From: JBELHR01 sp049606855 | Lineage (GTDB): Bacteria > Bacteroidota > Bacteroidia > Flavobacteriales > Flavobacteriaceae | Reading direction: 5' to 3' | Assembly (NCBI GenBank): GCA_049606855.1 | Contig: JBMYVY010000006.1 | Coordinates: forward strand, 1 to 64,000 | DNA length: 64,000 bases | Shown: one piece after another, positions 39,899 to 48,860 of the stretch | Layout of the letters: each line of letters starts with the position of its first letter | Numbering within the stretch: the stretch's first letter is position 1 | Translations under genes and position numbers: made by a program | The notes under the pieces: model-generated | What the model saw: the letters and a program-made list of their open reading frames with translations, nothing else | What the model was told of the DNA's origin: nothing | The model's database searches: none

Positions 39899-41724
39899 AG
39901 CAAGCAAAATTAGATAACGCAACTATTTTATTTGCAGGTGATTCTGGAGATGGTATGCAGTTAACTGGATCCCAGTTTACTGACACTTCGGCTTTATTTG
40001 GAAATGACTTAAGTACTTTTCCAGACTTTCCAGCTGAAATTAGAGCGCCTAAAGGTACTGTAGCTGGAGTGTCCGGATTTCAAGTTCGTTTTGGATCAAA
40101 ACAAATATTTTCTCCAGGAGATTCATGTGATGTTTTGGTAGCCATGAACGCTGCGGCATTAATTAAATCAGGTGATCAATTAAAGCAAGGAGGGATTCTA
40201 ATTGCCAATGAGGCTGGTTTTGACAAAAAAAACTTAAAACTTGCCGGATCGACAATCAGTCCTTTAGAAGATGAAAAATACGTCGGTGGTAAACAAGTCC
40301 ATATTATTGATATCACCAAGCTCACCAAAGAGGCTCTAAAAGAATTTGGGCTGAGTTCTAAGGATGTAGACCGTTCAAAAAACATGTTTGTACTTGGGTT
40401 TGTATATTGGTTATACAACCGTTCTTTGGAACACACGCTCACTTTTTTAACCGACAAGTTTAAATCGAAGCCAGAAATTGCCCAAGCAAACACTGCAGCA
40501 CTGAAGGCGGGTTATCACTATGGTGAAACTGCCGGTATCTTCACGGAACGTTTTACAGTTCCTAAGGCAAAATTAGCTCCAGGGAATTATAGAAATATTT
40601 CAGGAAATCACGCCACTGCAATTGGTTTAGTTGCAGCCGCAAAACAAGCTGATTTAAAATTATTTTATGGAGGTTATCCTATTACTCCGGCCTCAGATAT
40701 TTTACACTATTTATCGAAGTACAAAAAGTACGGAGTAACTACCTTTCAGGCAGAAGATGAAATTGCCGGGGTTACTGCAGCAATTGGAGCTTCATTTGGA
40801 GGTCAACTAGGAAGTACAGCATCCTCTGGTCCAGGTATCGCCTTAAAGGGAGAAGCCCTTGGATTAGCAGTAATGTTAGAAATTCCTCTAGTAATTATTA
40901 ATGTTCAAAGAGGTGGACCGAGCACAGGATTACCAACAAAAACGGAACAATCTGATTTAAACCAAGCATTATACGGTAGAAATGGGGATGCACCCATTCC
41001 TGTTTTAAGCCCAAAAAGCCCCTCGGATTGTTTTAATACAGCCTTCGAAGCATCAAAAATAGCTGTGGAACACATGACTCCTGTTTTGATCTTGAGTGAT
41101 GGTTTCGTAGCAAATGGCTCCGAACCATGGCAGTACCCGAAGACAGAAAATTTGGAGAAAATCACTGTAAATAAAGCAGATGATAATTATAAAAAAGAAG
41201 GCGAGTATCTTCCGTATAAAAGGAATGAGCAATTGGTTCGTTCTTGGGCTATCCCTGGCCAAAAAGGGTTTGAACACCGTGTAGGAGGATTAGAAAAAGA
41301 GAATGAAACTGGGAATATATCTTACGGTAGATCGAATCATCAATTAATGACAGATTTGCGTCAAGGAAAAATTGACAAAATCCAAGAAGTCATTCCTGAT
41401 CAAGACATTGAAAGTGGACCAAATAAAGGATCATTGGCCATATTGACTTGGGGGTCTACTTTTGGAAGCATCAAAACTGCCCTTGAAGAATCGGATCAAT
41501 ACTGTGATACGGTTGCCCATATTCACTTAAGACACATTCTTCCATTACCAAAGAATTTAAAAGATTTATTGTCAAATTATGACAAGGTGGTCATTCCAGA
41601 ATTAAATAACGGTCAGCTAGTTCAATACTTGAGAGGTCAATTAGGTTTAAATCTTCAAGGATTTTCTAAAGTGGAAGGCTCCCCATTTAATTTCACAGAA
41701 ATCATCAAAATCATAGAGTCATAG
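39895..41724 (+). CDS. 2-oxoacid:ferredoxin oxidoreductase, fused gamma-alpha subunit (KorA-like)
   Basis: 609 residues. N-terminal gamma domain (about 1-190; FAGDSGDGMQLTG) and the alpha/pyrimidine domain with GGYPITPASDILHYLSK (about 258) and the C-terminal transketolase-like part. This is the large subunit of 2-oxoglutarate or 2-oxoisovalerate:ferredoxin oxidoreductase. Normally the beta subunit (KorB, thiamine-diphosphate binding) follows; here the next gene is homogentisate dioxygenase after a terminator, so no beta gene is adjacent. Its stop is followed at about 41744 by a strong terminator. The function needs a KorB elsewhere. Confidence 0.93.
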   Translation: MKQAKLDNATILFAGDSGDGMQLTGSQFTDTSALFGNDLSTFPDFPAEIRAPKGTVAGVSGFQVRFGSKQIFSPGDSCDVLVAMNAAALIKSGDQLKQGGILIANEAGFDKKNLKLAGSTISPLEDEKYVGGKQVHIIDITKLTKEALKEFGLSSKDVDRSKNMFVLGFVYWLYNRSLEHTLTFLTDKFKSKPEIAQANTAALKAGYHYGETAGIFTERFTVPKAKLAPGNYRNISGNHATAIGLVAAAKQADLKLFYGGYPITPASDILHYLSKYKKYGVTTFQAEDEIAGVTAAIGASFGGQLGSTASSGPGIALKGEALGLAVMLEIPLVIINVQRGGPSTGLPTKTEQSDLNQALYGRNGDAPIPVLSPKSPSDCFNTAFEASKIAVEHMTPVLILSDGFVANGSEPWQYPKTENLEKITVNKADDNYKKEGEYLPYKRNEQLVRSWAIPGQKGFEHRVGGLEKENETGNISYGRSNHQLMTDLRQGKIDKIQEVIPDQDIESGPNKGSLAILTWGSTFGSIKTALEESDQYCDTVAHIHLRHILPLPKNLKDLLSNYDKVVIPELNNGQLVQYLRGQLGLNLQGFSKVEGSPFNFTEIIKIIES

Positions 41725-41739
41725 TAAAACTGAAAATAG

Positions 41740-41786
41740 ATTGGCTGTTTTTTTGAAAGATGCTTAAAAAAACAGCTGTTTTTCAT
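41740..41786 (+). terminator. Intrinsic terminator after the KorA-like gene
   Basis: 11-base arms GCTGTTTTTTT (41744-41754) and AAAAAAACAGC (41766-41776), loop of 11 bases, then T5 at 41779-41783. It separates the KorA-like operon from hmgA. Confidence 0.7.
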
Positions 41787-41823
41787 GTATTAAAAACAGA
41801 TTTCTCAATTGTGTCAAAAATAG

Positions 41824-41831
41824 TATATTTG
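41824..41831 (+). promoter_or_regulatory. Promoter -7 box of the aromatic catabolism operon
   Basis: TATATTTG (41824-41831), a TAnnTTTG match, 22 bases before the hmgA ATG at 41854, with TTTC (41801-41804) about 20 bases upstream as a weak -33. Confidence 0.5.
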
Positions 41832-41853
41832 GTCAAAATCAATACGATAGACC

Positions 41854-43014
41854 ATGCCGCGATACTATAAAATGGGGGTAATCCCTCCTAAAAGACATAC
41901 CATTTTCAAAAAACCGGATGGACGGTTTTATTACGAAGAACTCTTCGGTACCATTGGGTTTGATGGCATGTCGAGTTTACTTTATCACACCGAGCGACCA
42001 ACACAAGTTAAAGAGGTCATAAAATCCGAAGACCTGAGCCCTGAAATCGGGGAGAAATACAACATGAAATCTTTGTCTTTGAAAGGTTTTGGATTAAAAC
42101 CAGAAAAGGACTTTTTAGAGAGCAGGAAAATTGTTTTAACCAACAAGGATTTACATATCGCATTGGCAGCTCCAAAAAGTTCAATGGAAAATTATTTTTA
42201 TAAGAATACTGATTCAGATGAGTTACTTTTTATTCATCAGGGAACTGGAGTCTTAAAAACACAAATGGGGGCCATTCCTTTTGAGTATGGTGATTATATT
42301 TTGATCCCAAGAGGTCTTATTTATCAAATAACTTTTGCTACGGAAAATAATCGCCTATTTATTGTTGAGAGTAAGCACCCAATTTACACTCCCAAAAGAT
42401 ATAGAAATTGGTTTGGACAGCACTTGGAGCATTCCCCATTTTGCGAACGTGATATGCACCCTCCTACCTCATTAGAAACCCATGAAGAAAAAGGAGATTA
42501 CCTTATCAAGGTGAAAAAACAGGAACAATTACACCATTATGTGTATGCTGCCCACCCCTTTTCTGTTGTTGGTTGGGACGGATATAATTATCCATATAAA
42601 TTATCAATACACGATTTCGAACCGATTACGGGTCGATTACATATGCCTCCACCAATTCATCAAACATTTGAAACAGCTGCTTTTGTAGTGTGTTCATTTG
42701 TTCCGCGAATGTATGACTACCACCCAGAATCTATTCCCGCACCATACCACCATTCAAATATTGATTCAGATGAAGTTTTGTATTATGTTGATGGAGATTT
42801 TATGAGCAGAAATCATATTGAAAAAGGTCAAATAACCCTTCATCCAGCAGGAATTCCCCATGGCCCTCATCCAGGAGCAATTGAAAGAAGTATCGGTAAA
42901 GAAAAAACGGAGGAACTTGCGGTTATGGTGGATACTTTTGCCCCTTTAATGGTTACAAAGACTGGAGAATCACTTATTGACGGGGATTATTACAAATCTT
43001 GGATAGAACACTAA
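41854..43014 (+). CDS. hmgA: Homogentisate 1,2-dioxygenase
   Basis: 386 residues, the short bacterial form. Bicupin features with the ligand regions ESKHPIYTPKRYRNWFGQH, DYHPESIPAPYHHSN and HPAGIPHGPHPG; His and Glu residues for Fe(II) lie in this C-terminal half. It opens the ring of homogentisate to maleylacetoacetate in tyrosine and phenylalanine breakdown. First gene of an operon with hppD and tryptophan 2,3-dioxygenase. The maleylacetoacetate isomerase and fumarylacetoacetase genes are not in the window. Confidence 0.94.
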   Translation: MPRYYKMGVIPPKRHTIFKKPDGRFYYEELFGTIGFDGMSSLLYHTERPTQVKEVIKSEDLSPEIGEKYNMKSLSLKGFGLKPEKDFLESRKIVLTNKDLHIALAAPKSSMENYFYKNTDSDELLFIHQGTGVLKTQMGAIPFEYGDYILIPRGLIYQITFATENNRLFIVESKHPIYTPKRYRNWFGQHLEHSPFCERDMHPPTSLETHEEKGDYLIKVKKQEQLHHYVYAAHPFSVVGWDGYNYPYKLSIHDFEPITGRLHMPPPIHQTFETAAFVVCSFVPRMYDYHPESIPAPYHHSNIDSDEVLYYVDGDFMSRNHIEKGQITLHPAGIPHGPHPGAIERSIGKEKTEELAVMVDTFAPLMVTKTGESLIDGDYYKSWIEH

Positions 43015-43025
43015 ACAAAGCAAAC

Positions 43026-44186
43026 ATGGATAAAATAAAAGATTTAACAGCGCTACAAAATACAACCTACGGGCTCGAAAAACTCTTTGAAGAAGCAGAG
43101 GACTTTTTACCCTTATTAGGAACAGATTATATCGAGATGTATGTGGGTGATGCAAAACAAGCCGCACACTTTTACAAATCGGCAATGGGGTTTCAATCTG
43201 AAGCCTTTTCTGGATTGGAAACAGGAAAAACTGACCGGGTATCCTATGTGGTAAAACAAGACAAAATTCGTTTGGTTTTGACCGCCCCTTTAGTACCTGG
43301 AACCGAAATTTCAGAGCATATTGAAAAACACGGAGATGGAGTTAAGATAATTGCTTTATGGGTTGAGGATGCCGAAAAAGCCTGGAAAGAAACTACCTCA
43401 AGAGGAGCAATTTCTTATATGGAACCTCAAGTTATTGAGGATGAAAATGGTAAGGTAAAACAATCCGGAATTCACACCTATGGAGATACGGTTCATTTAT
43501 TCATAGAACGAAAAAACTATCAAGGAACTTTTCTTCCAGGGTTTAAAAAATGGGATAGTGACTACCAAACAGCACCGACTGGATTGAGGTTTGTAGACCA
43601 TATGGTAGGAAATGTTGGTTGGGATGAAATGAAAAAATGGTGCGAGTTTTATGCAAAAACCATGGGCTTTGCGCAGATTGTTTCATTTACGGACGAACAA
43701 ATTTCTACTGAATATACAGCACTAATGTCTAAGGTAATGTCTAATGGAAATGGACGAATTAAATTTCCAATTAACGAACCGGCTGAAGGGAAGAAAAAAT
43801 CTCAGATCGAAGAGTACTTGGATTTTTATCAAGGTGCAGGAGTTCAACATATAGCCGTTGCAACCAATGATATTATCGCTACAGTAAGCGCCATGAGAGA
43901 ACGTGGTGTAGAGTTTTTATACGTTCCTGAAACCTATTATGATGATCTACTAGAACGTGTAGGCCAAATTGATGAGGATATTGAGGTCCTTAAAAAGCAT
44001 GGAGTTTTAATTGATCGTGATGATGAGGGATATTTGTTGCAGATTTTTACCAAACCCATTGTAGACCGTCCTACCTTATTTTTTGAAATCATTCAAAGAA
44101 AAGGAGCCCAATCATTTGGGGTAGGAAACTTTAAAGCGCTTTTTGAAGCGATTGAACGCGAACAACAAAGTAGAGGGACACTGTAA
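43026..44186 (+). CDS. hppD: 4-Hydroxyphenylpyruvate dioxygenase
   Basis: 386 residues from ATG 43026 (MDKIKDLTALQN); the in-frame extension to 42999 is rejected because it starts inside hmgA. Two VOC-fold halves; the iron ligands lie in the second: RFVDHMVGNVGW (His), GVQHIAVATND (His) and LFFEIIQRKGA (Glu). It converts 4-hydroxyphenylpyruvate to homogentisate, which hmgA then cleaves. It starts 11 bases after the hmgA stop. Confidence 0.97.
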   Translation: MDKIKDLTALQNTTYGLEKLFEEAEDFLPLLGTDYIEMYVGDAKQAAHFYKSAMGFQSEAFSGLETGKTDRVSYVVKQDKIRLVLTAPLVPGTEISEHIEKHGDGVKIIALWVEDAEKAWKETTSRGAISYMEPQVIEDENGKVKQSGIHTYGDTVHLFIERKNYQGTFLPGFKKWDSDYQTAPTGLRFVDHMVGNVGWDEMKKWCEFYAKTMGFAQIVSFTDEQISTEYTALMSKVMSNGNGRIKFPINEPAEGKKKSQIEEYLDFYQGAGVQHIAVATNDIIATVSAMRERGVEFLYVPETYYDDLLERVGQIDEDIEVLKKHGVLIDRDDEGYLLQIFTKPIVDRPTLFFEIIQRKGAQSFGVGNFKALFEAIEREQQSRGTL

Positions 44187-45158
44187 ATGAATCGTAAAGA
44201 ATTATTAGAGGCTCTTGATCAAAAATTCGGGAGCCTCAATCAAGATACAGACCTTCATTTAGAAGGTTTATTGCACAGTCCTGTTTTCAATTATTGGGAT
44301 TATATAAAAACCGACACACTTCTGAGCCTACAGGAGCAGAGAACCGTACTTCCAGATGAAATGATTTTCATCATGTATCACCAAATGAACGAATTATTGT
44401 TTAAAATGATACTTTGGGAGATGGATCAACTCGCAAAAGAAGAACAAATCACAGTAGATTTTTTTACCAAGCACCTAACTCGAGTATCGCGGTATTTTGA
44501 TATCTTGAGTAGTTCTTTTCAGGTTATGGAAGAAGGAATGGAGCCTGAACAATACCTCAAGTTTAGAACAGCACTCGCTCCTGGTAGTGGGTTTCAAAGC
44601 GAACAATACCGTAAAATAGAACTTGCATCTACTTCAATTATTAATTTAATCGATGCTCGTTTTAGAGAGAATATCGATAGAAATACTTCTTATGAATACG
44701 CTTTTGAGCACCTCTACTGGCAAGCAGCGGGAAAGGACTATAAAACGGGAGAAAAGTCTATCTTTTTAAAAGATTTTGAATCTAAATACAAGGAAGGTCT
44801 AATCAAATTTATGAAGTTTCACAATACCCGAAACTTATACACCAAATATTTAGAGCTCCCTCAAGAGGACAAAAAGAACCTCGATTTGATTAATGCGATG
44901 CGCCATTACGACCATAATGTCAATATCAAATGGGTACTTTCACACTATCGTGCTGCTGGAAAATATCTTGGGGGATCTGAAGAGGCAATCGAAGCTACTG
45001 GAGGATCAGATTGGCGAAAGTACATGCACCCAAAATATCAAAGACGTATATTTTTCCCAAGTTTATGGACTAGTGATGAGCTAAAAAATTGGGGGAAACT
45101 TAACTTAAATTCTATTGATACAATTGAAAATTGTGGTAATTTAGAAGAGTTCAAGTAA
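44187..45158 (+). CDS. kynA: Tryptophan 2,3-dioxygenase
   Basis: 323 residues, starting at the base after the hppD stop. Heme enzyme of the kynurenine pathway with characteristic MYHQMNELLFKMILWEMDQL and PGSGFQSEQYRKIELAS segments, plus the GGS loop (GSDWRKYMHPKYQRR) near the end. It turns tryptophan into N-formylkynurenine. Linking tryptophan and tyrosine breakdown in one operon is common in flavobacteria. Confidence 0.97.
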   Translation: MNRKELLEALDQKFGSLNQDTDLHLEGLLHSPVFNYWDYIKTDTLLSLQEQRTVLPDEMIFIMYHQMNELLFKMILWEMDQLAKEEQITVDFFTKHLTRVSRYFDILSSSFQVMEEGMEPEQYLKFRTALAPGSGFQSEQYRKIELASTSIINLIDARFRENIDRNTSYEYAFEHLYWQAAGKDYKTGEKSIFLKDFESKYKEGLIKFMKFHNTRNLYTKYLELPQEDKKNLDLINAMRHYDHNVNIKWVLSHYRAAGKYLGGSEEAIEATGGSDWRKYMHPKYQRRIFFPSLWTSDELKNWGKLNLNSIDTIENCGNLEEFK

Positions 45159-45172
45159 AAATTACCATTCTT

Positions 45173-45922
45173 TTGAGAGTACTTTTTTTAGTCTTTACCT
45201 TACTAATTACCGCCACAAGCTTTGGTCAAAATTCAGCCAAAGCTGGAGAGTGGTTTAGATATCGAATACATTATGGCCTTTTAAATGCGGGCTATGCAGA
45301 GCTTGAACTATTCCAAGAAAATTCGGATGAGTTTCATGTAGTTGGGACAGGAAAAACCACTGGTATGGTGGGTGTCTTTTTTAAAGTCAAAGATCGCTAC
45401 GAATCCTATTTTTCGGCAAACACCCAAGAACCTAAGAAATTTATACGAAGAGTCAATGAAGGGGGCTATATCATCAATAGAGATGTGTATTTCGAGGAGG
45501 GCTATGCGATTACTCACGACTATAAGAAAAATACGATAGACTCGGTTGCTGTTGATCAAGTTTATGACATGCTTTCGGCTTTTTACAAGCTTAGAGAAAC
45601 AAATTTTGATGACTTAGAAAACGGTGAAACAATAAACTTGAGCCTGTTTTTTGATCGAGAAATTTATCCTTTTCAAATGAAATTACTCGACCGAGAAATT
45701 ATTAGCACCAAATTTGGCAAGATCAAAACACTTAAATTTCGACCTCTTGTTCAATCGGGTCGGGTTTTTAAAGAACAAGAAAGCCTCACGATTTGGGTAA
45801 CCGATGATAGCAATAAAATTCCAGTAAGAATCAAGGCTGATTTAGCCGTGGGTTCACTTAAAGCAGACCTTAATTCCTATAAAGGATTATCCCACCCCTT
45901 TAACATATTTGTTTCTAATTAA
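45173..45922 (+). CDS. DUF3108 exported protein
   Basis: 249 residues read from a TTG at 45173; the N-terminus MRVLFLVFTLLITATSFGQ is a clean signal peptide. The body is a beta-rich DUF3108 domain (WFRYRIHYGLLNAGYAELEL, then VKDRYESYFSA). Members sit in the periplasm or outer membrane; no activity is known. It lies 14 bases after kynA but before a new promoter, so it is probably at the end of that transcript. Confidence 0.85.
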   Translation: MRVLFLVFTLLITATSFGQNSAKAGEWFRYRIHYGLLNAGYAELELFQENSDEFHVVGTGKTTGMVGVFFKVKDRYESYFSANTQEPKKFIRRVNEGGYIINRDVYFEEGYAITHDYKKNTIDSVAVDQVYDMLSAFYKLRETNFDDLENGETINLSLFFDREIYPFQMKLLDREIISTKFGKIKTLKFRPLVQSGRVFKEQESLTIWVTDDSNKIPVRIKADLAVGSLKADLNSYKGLSHPFNIFVSN

Positions 45923-45926
45923 ATTG

Positions 45927-45934
45927 TACTTTTG
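45927..45934 (+). promoter_or_regulatory. Promoter -7 box before the M23 lipoprotein gene
   Basis: TACTTTTG (45927-45934) fits TAnnTTTG, 22 bases before the ATG at 45957. Confidence 0.5.
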
Positions 45935-45956
45935 TTCTTGAAGTTTAATTGAAAAA

Positions 45957-47255
45957 ATGAAGAAGTTGAAGTACTTTTCCCTGTTACTTGTACTTTTTTT
46001 TGGACTTTCAGCATGCTCATCTGAGCCATCGTCCGAAAATAAAGAAGATAATTTATCCCCTGAAAAGAAAGTAATAATTGATCCCTATGAATATGGTTTT
46101 AGGTTAAATGACTTCAAAGTAATTAGAGACACTGTCAAAAGCGGAGAGACCTTTGGAATAATTATGGATAGACATCATGTTTTTTATCCTACGATAAACA
46201 AAGTGATCAAAAAAGCAAAAGACAGTTTAGATGTTAGACGCATAAAGCTGAATAATCCCTACACCATATTAGCCACAAAAGACAGTACTGAAACGGCACA
46301 AGTATTCATCTACAAACAAAATGATATTGAATATACCGTTTTAGATTTTAGAATCGACACTCTGATTCAAGTATACAACTATAGAAAACCAATCACTAAG
46401 CGTTTGAGATATGCCTCGGGAGTGATTGAAAAGAACAAATCTCTTTTAGAGACACTTCAAGAAAATGACTTAGATCCAAATTTGGCCTATTATCTTGCTG
46501 ACGATATCTACGCATGGACTCTCGACTTCACCAAACTTTATCCCGAAGATAAATTCAAGGTGATTTATGAAGAAAAGTTTATTGATGACACGACTTATGT
46601 CGGAGTTGGAAAAATTAAAGCGGCTTACGTCGAGCATCGTGGACAAGATTTATATGCCTTTCGATTTATTGAGGATCCTGAAAAGAATGTAGTTGATTTC
46701 TATGATGAAACCAATAAAAACTTAAGAAGAGCATTTCTAAAATCTCCCATTAAATTTAACTATAGAGTTTCTTCGAAATACAATTTAAAACGCAAAATCG
46801 CTTATTACGGCCGTGTGAAACCACATAAAGGCACTGATTTCGCGGCAAGAGTTGGAACACCAATTATGAGCACTGCGAATGGCCGTGTAGTAGAGTCTCA
46901 ATACCGAAGAGGAAATGGGAATTACGTAAAAATTAGACATAATAACACCTATACTACCCAGTACCTGCATATGAAAAAGCGCAAGGTGAAGGTTGGTGAT
47001 TATGTAAAGCAAGGAGACATTATCGGTTGGGTTGGAATGACAGGAAATACCTCAGGTCCACATGTTTGTTATCGATTTTGGAAAAACGGAAGACAGGTAG
47101 ACCCTTTCAAACAGAAACTTCCTGCAGCAAAGCCCATGCATGAAAATGCACAACCAATATTCGAAGCGAATATGGAGCCTTTGAAAAATCAACTGGATAG
47201 CATGGCCTATCCCGTTAGAGAAGAGCAATTCAGTGCAGAACTGATAAAAAAATAA
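45957..47255 (+). CDS. M23-family peptidase-like lipoprotein with altered zinc motif
   Basis: 432 residues. Lipobox LSAC (about 17-20). The N-terminal half is helical with a LysM-unrelated beta part, and the C-terminal LytM domain has the first zinc ligands (KPHKGTDFAARVG, His and Asp) but the last motif is GPHVCYRFWKNG, HxC instead of HxH. This change is seen in many Bacteroidota M23 proteins; whether it still hydrolyses peptidoglycan is unclear. Such proteins often act as activators or scaffolds in the envelope. It precedes pgi by 4 bases. Confidence 0.85.
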   Translation: MKKLKYFSLLLVLFFGLSACSSEPSSENKEDNLSPEKKVIIDPYEYGFRLNDFKVIRDTVKSGETFGIIMDRHHVFYPTINKVIKKAKDSLDVRRIKLNNPYTILATKDSTETAQVFIYKQNDIEYTVLDFRIDTLIQVYNYRKPITKRLRYASGVIEKNKSLLETLQENDLDPNLAYYLADDIYAWTLDFTKLYPEDKFKVIYEEKFIDDTTYVGVGKIKAAYVEHRGQDLYAFRFIEDPEKNVVDFYDETNKNLRRAFLKSPIKFNYRVSSKYNLKRKIAYYGRVKPHKGTDFAARVGTPIMSTANGRVVESQYRRGNGNYVKIRHNNTYTTQYLHMKKRKVKVGDYVKQGDIIGWVGMTGNTSGPHVCYRFWKNGRQVDPFKQKLPAAKPMHENAQPIFEANMEPLKNQLDSMAYPVREEQFSAELIKK

Positions 47256-47259
47256 AAAA

Positions 47260-48828
47260 ATGGCACTAAAAAACACAAATCCCACAAAAACTCAAGCCTG
47301 GAAGGCATTGAATTCTCATTTTAATACAGTTAAGGATTCTGATTTAAGAACCTTGTTTGCAGAAAATCCTGATAGAAAGAGTGAATTTACCTTGACTTTA
47401 GGAGACTTGGAAGTTGATTTATCAAAAAACAGAATCAATCAAGAAACATTGGAACTTCTTTTAGATCTATCACGTGAAGTTGACCTAGCCGATGCAAGGG
47501 AAAAATATTTTTCTGGAGATAAAATTAACGCGACTGAAGAAAGAGCGGTGCTTCACACAGCCCTTAGAAATTTTTCAGGAGAAGCCGTTATTGTGGAAGG
47601 ACAAAATGTAATGCCTGAGGTAATGGATACTTTAGAAAAAATGAAAGGTTTTTCTAATAAAGTGATCAGCGGAGACTGGAAAGGGTATTCAGGTAAAAGC
47701 ATTACTGATGTTGTAAATATTGGAATTGGTGGTTCTGATTTGGGGCCAGATATGGTAACAGAGGCCTTAAAATTTTATAAGACTCGATTAAATATGCATT
47801 TTGTATCTAATATTGATGGAGATCATGTGATGCAAACCATAGCAGACCTAAACCCTGAGACTACTCTGTTTGTTGTTGTTTCTAAAACTTTTACCACCCA
47901 AGAAACACTCACCAATGCCACAACAATAAAAAAATGGTTCTTAAGAACAGCTTCAGAAAAAGATGTTGCGAAACACTTTGTCGCCGTTTCAACGAATTTA
48001 GCAGCTATTGAATCCTTCGGGATTGATGCAGAAAATGTATTCCCGATGTGGGACTGGGTTGGAGGTCGTTTTTCATTGTGGAGCGCAGTGGGACTGTCAA
48101 TTTCTCTGGCCGTTGGATTCGATAATTTTAAAGAATTACTAGAGGGTGCTCATGAAATGGATGTGCATTTTAGAACGGCAGAAGACTCGGAAAACATTCC
48201 TCTGATTTTAGGCTTGTTGAGCGTTTGGTATAATAATTTCTATTTAGCAGAAACAGAAGCAATTCTTCCCTATGCTCAATACTTGAATAAAATGAGTGAT
48301 TATCTACAACAGGCTATTATGGAAAGTAATGGAAAAAGTGTAGATCGTGATGGAAATTCCGTGGATTACCAAACCGGAAACATCATTTGGGGAAGCACAG
48401 GTACCAACATGCAGCATGCCTTTATGCAATTAGTTCATCAAGGTACAAAGATGATTCCTGCTGACTTTATTGGATATAAAGAATCTTTATATGGCAATGA
48501 AGAACACCATGCAAAACTAATGGCGAACTACTACGCTCAAATGGAAGCATTGGCTTATGGAAAAACTCGTGAAGAAGTTCATTTAGATTTGAAAACTGCT
48601 GAGCAAGAAGATAAAATTGCAACACTATTACCATTTAAGGTATTTGAGGGTAATCGTCCAAGCACTGCGATTTTGTTCGATAAATTGACCCCTAGATCTT
48701 TAGGTAAGTTGATTTCATTATACGAACACAAAATATTTGTTCAAGGAATAATTTGGAACATTTATTCCTACGATCAATTTGGAGTAGAACTCGGAAAAGA
48801 GCTTGCAAAAAAACTATATAAAGGATAA
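47260..48828 (+). CDS. pgi: Glucose-6-phosphate isomerase
   Basis: 522 residues. Substrate-binding GIGGSDLGPDMV (about 156), the STNLAAIESFGID region, the catalytic Glu in QQAIMESNGKSV and the His in YGNEEHHAKL are present. It interconverts glucose-6-phosphate and fructose-6-phosphate. Starts 4 bases after the M23 gene and ends in a bidirectional terminator. Confidence 0.97.
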   Translation: MALKNTNPTKTQAWKALNSHFNTVKDSDLRTLFAENPDRKSEFTLTLGDLEVDLSKNRINQETLELLLDLSREVDLADAREKYFSGDKINATEERAVLHTALRNFSGEAVIVEGQNVMPEVMDTLEKMKGFSNKVISGDWKGYSGKSITDVVNIGIGGSDLGPDMVTEALKFYKTRLNMHFVSNIDGDHVMQTIADLNPETTLFVVVSKTFTTQETLTNATTIKKWFLRTASEKDVAKHFVAVSTNLAAIESFGIDAENVFPMWDWVGGRFSLWSAVGLSISLAVGFDNFKELLEGAHEMDVHFRTAEDSENIPLILGLLSVWYNNFYLAETEAILPYAQYLNKMSDYLQQAIMESNGKSVDRDGNSVDYQTGNIIWGSTGTNMQHAFMQLVHQGTKMIPADFIGYKESLYGNEEHHAKLMANYYAQMEALAYGKTREEVHLDLKTAEQEDKIATLLPFKVFEGNRPSTAILFDKLTPRSLGKLISLYEHKIFVQGIIWNIYSYDQFGVELGKELAKKLYKG

Positions 48829-48860
48829 AAAAAGCCTCCACTTGTTGGAGGTTTTTTTAT
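48829..48860. terminator. Bidirectional terminator between pgi and the Bat operon
   Basis: Arms CCTCCA (48835-48840) and TGGAGG (48846-48851), loop CTTGT, with A-tract before and T-tract after. It serves the convergent genes pgi and batD. Confidence 0.82.

Noticed and set aside
42999..43025. Longer HPPD start
   Set aside because: It overlaps the end of hmgA and starts with a TTG; ATG 43026 fits the family N-terminus.
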